A stretch of 8,291 nucleotides of DNA, from the NCBI GenBank assembly GCA_003158705.1, contig PMKX01000158.1, positions 1 through 8,291 on the forward strand, in the 5' to 3' direction. Within the stretch, counting starts at the first letter, position 1, and each line of letters begins with the position of its first letter. A program made the position numbers and the translations under genes. Shown here piece by piece: positions 7,461 to 8,291 of this stretch. The notes beneath the pieces are model-generated. The model was given only the letters and a program-made list of their open reading frames with translations, made no database searches and was not told where the DNA came from. Origin of the DNA: Actinomycetota bacterium. Its GTDB lineage: Bacteria > Actinomycetota > Thermoleophilia > UBA2241.

Positions 7461-7597
7461 GGGACCCCTCCAATGCCTGTGGGCCTGAGCCCGATGCTGT
7501 ACATCGCGGAGGATACCACCGGCGCGGCGGCAAGTGGTTGTCGGATGCGACACGCGGGTAGATGGCGCCTACCCGACGGGTCCCGAAAGGAGAAGGC
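7461..7597. promoter_or_regulatory. Divergent promoter region with inverted repeats
   Basis: These 137 bases separate the divergent propeller and metallo-beta-lactamase-like genes. On the minus strand TATCCT (7515-7510) is a plausible -10 for the propeller gene, about 50 bases before its ATG. On the plus strand TTGTCG (7538-7543) and TAGATG (7559-7564) are 15 bases apart, shorter than ideal. TGTCG-GATG-CGACA (7539-7552) is a perfect inverted repeat and could be an operator. AAAGGAG (7586-7592) is the ribosome site of the downstream gene. Promoter calls are weak; the repeats are exact. Confidence 0.4.
7555..7575 (+). other. Hairpin in the leader of the metallo-beta-lactamase-like gene
   Basis: CGGGTAG (7555-7561) and CTACCCG (7569-7575) form a perfect seven-base stem with a seven-base loop. 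It sits 10 bases before the ribosome site. A second inverted repeat, ACCCG-A-CGGGT (7571-7581), overlaps its right arm, so the two structures are mutually exclusive as RNA. It could be a leader structure or a protein-binding site. Confidence 0.4.
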
Positions 7598-8230
7598 ATG
7601 GCCAAGGTCGCTGGCGGAAGCGCTGCGGTGATGATCGCCTCAGTGGACGAGAGCGCCGTGGGCCTCACGTGGATGGTCGACGAGCCGCAGATGCGGACGT
7701 CACACGCGCTCGTCGACAACGGACGAGTCTGGCTCGTCGATCCCGTCGACGATACGGCGGTAATGGAGCGCGTCGCAGCGCTCGGTGAGCCCGTGGCTGT
7801 GCTGCAGCTCCTCGACCGTCACAAGCGCGACTGCGCCGCGCTCGCGGCTCGGCTGGACGTGCCGCACCTGCGAGTCCCTGCCACACTTCCTGGCACGCCC
7901 TTCGAGGTCGTGCCCCTCGTCAACGCGCGCCTGTGGCGCGAGGTCGCGTTGTGGTGGGCTGCGCGGCGGACGTTGGTGGTGGCGGAGGCGCTGGGCACCT
8001 CTCGCGCGTTTGCGCCCAGCGCCGCGGGCGCCGGCGTGAGCATCGGGCTACGCCTGCGGCCGCCACGTCGGCTAGCGGCTTACCACCCTGAGCACCTGCT
8101 GGTCGGGCATGGGGCGGCCCTCCACGGGCCGAGCGCCGAAGCGGCGCTCACCGAGGCGCTGGCGCGCTCGCGCCGCGACCTTGTGCGCGCCGCCGTCGCC
8201 CTCCCGAGAGCGCTCCTGCGCCGACGCTGA
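7598..8230 (+). CDS. Metallo-beta-lactamase-fold-like protein with altered metal motif
   Basis: A 210-residue cytoplasmic protein (no signal peptide or membrane helix). The order of blocks resembles the metallo-beta-lactamase fold: SHALVDNGRVWLVDPVD (residues 35-51) like the first strands, then a helix region, VAVLQLLDRHKRDCAALAARL (67-87) where the family has its HxHxDH metal loop, RRTLVVAEALGTS (123-135) like the strand carrying the bridging Asp, and HLLVGHGAALHG (166-177) like the terminal GHG motif. In the metal loop only one His and one Asp (His75, Asp78) remain, so ordinary dinuclear zinc hydrolysis is doubtful. The ATG at 7598 has AAAGGAG five bases upstream. The ATG at 7562 would translate the ribosome site itself and is rejected. 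Its function is unknown. The fold assignment is by motif layout only. Confidence 0.72.
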   Translation: MAKVAGGSAAVMIASVDESAVGLTWMVDEPQMRTSHALVDNGRVWLVDPVDDTAVMERVAALGEPVAVLQLLDRHKRDCAALAARLDVPHLRVPATLPGTPFEVVPLVNARLWREVALWWAARRTLVVAEALGTSRAFAPSAAGAGVSIGLRLRPPRRLAAYHPEHLLVGHGAALHGPSAEAALTEALARSRRDLVRAAVALPRALLRRR

Positions 8231-8291
8231 GCGCGTCCTGCGGGAGCTGCACCCAGCTGCACAGCCGGAAATGAGAGCGGGGCGCACTCGC
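8231..8291. other. Short right-edge intergenic stretch
   Basis: Nothing is supported here beyond a short direct repeat, AGCTGCAC, occurring twice within about 20 bases. No terminator hairpin with a T-run and no start of a further gene is evident before the edge. Confidence 0.3.

Overview
This is a very GC-rich window (roughly two thirds G+C by eye) with actinobacterial character. Third codon positions are strongly G/C, frames are open on both strands, and several products are secreted or membrane-anchored proteins with Gly/Ala/Thr/Ser-rich signal and linker segments. A deep-branching Actinomycetota lineage (Thermoleophilia- or Coriobacteriia-like) is my best guess. That is an inference from style and gene content; no rRNA, tRNA or marker gene is present to settle it. 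I see no mobile element, CRISPR array or RNA gene.

Layout: six protein genes. (1) 1028 to 3 on the minus strand is the N-terminal part of a secreted clostripain-type (family C11) cysteine protease that runs off the left edge. (2) 1117-2529 plus is an amidase-signature hydrolase with an intact Lys-Ser-Ser triad. (3) 2526-4355 plus is an oligopeptide-type ABC substrate-binding protein that overlaps the amidase by four bases (ATGA) and carries a C-terminal membrane anchor. (4) 4559-5728 plus, and possibly from about 4382, is a membrane-anchored YaaH-like family 18 glycosidase. Its 5' end lies in an in-frame repeat array (SEPQPDQRA units). (5) 7460-5820 minus is a secreted seven-bladed BNR-type beta-propeller with Ig-like C-terminal domains. 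It converges on gene 4 across a strong hairpin. (6) 7598-8230 plus is a small protein that looks like a metallo-beta-lactamase fold with the metal-binding motif altered. It is divergent from gene 5.

Genes 2 to 4 look like one operon (overlap, then short spacing), with the protease divergent from it. A coherent but unproven reading is an extracellular scavenging or cell-envelope-turnover unit. The protease and glycosidase would act outside the cell, the binding protein would capture peptides or muropeptides, and the amidase would hydrolyse an amide product. No ABC permease or ATPase is in the window, so the binding protein is an orphan here. Genes 5 and 6 look functionally separate.

The points most worth a second look are the in-frame coding repeat that makes the glycosidase start ambiguous, the C-terminally anchored binding protein without a lipobox, the degenerate metallo-beta-lactamase-like protein, and the hairpins at 5750-5806 and 7555-7575.
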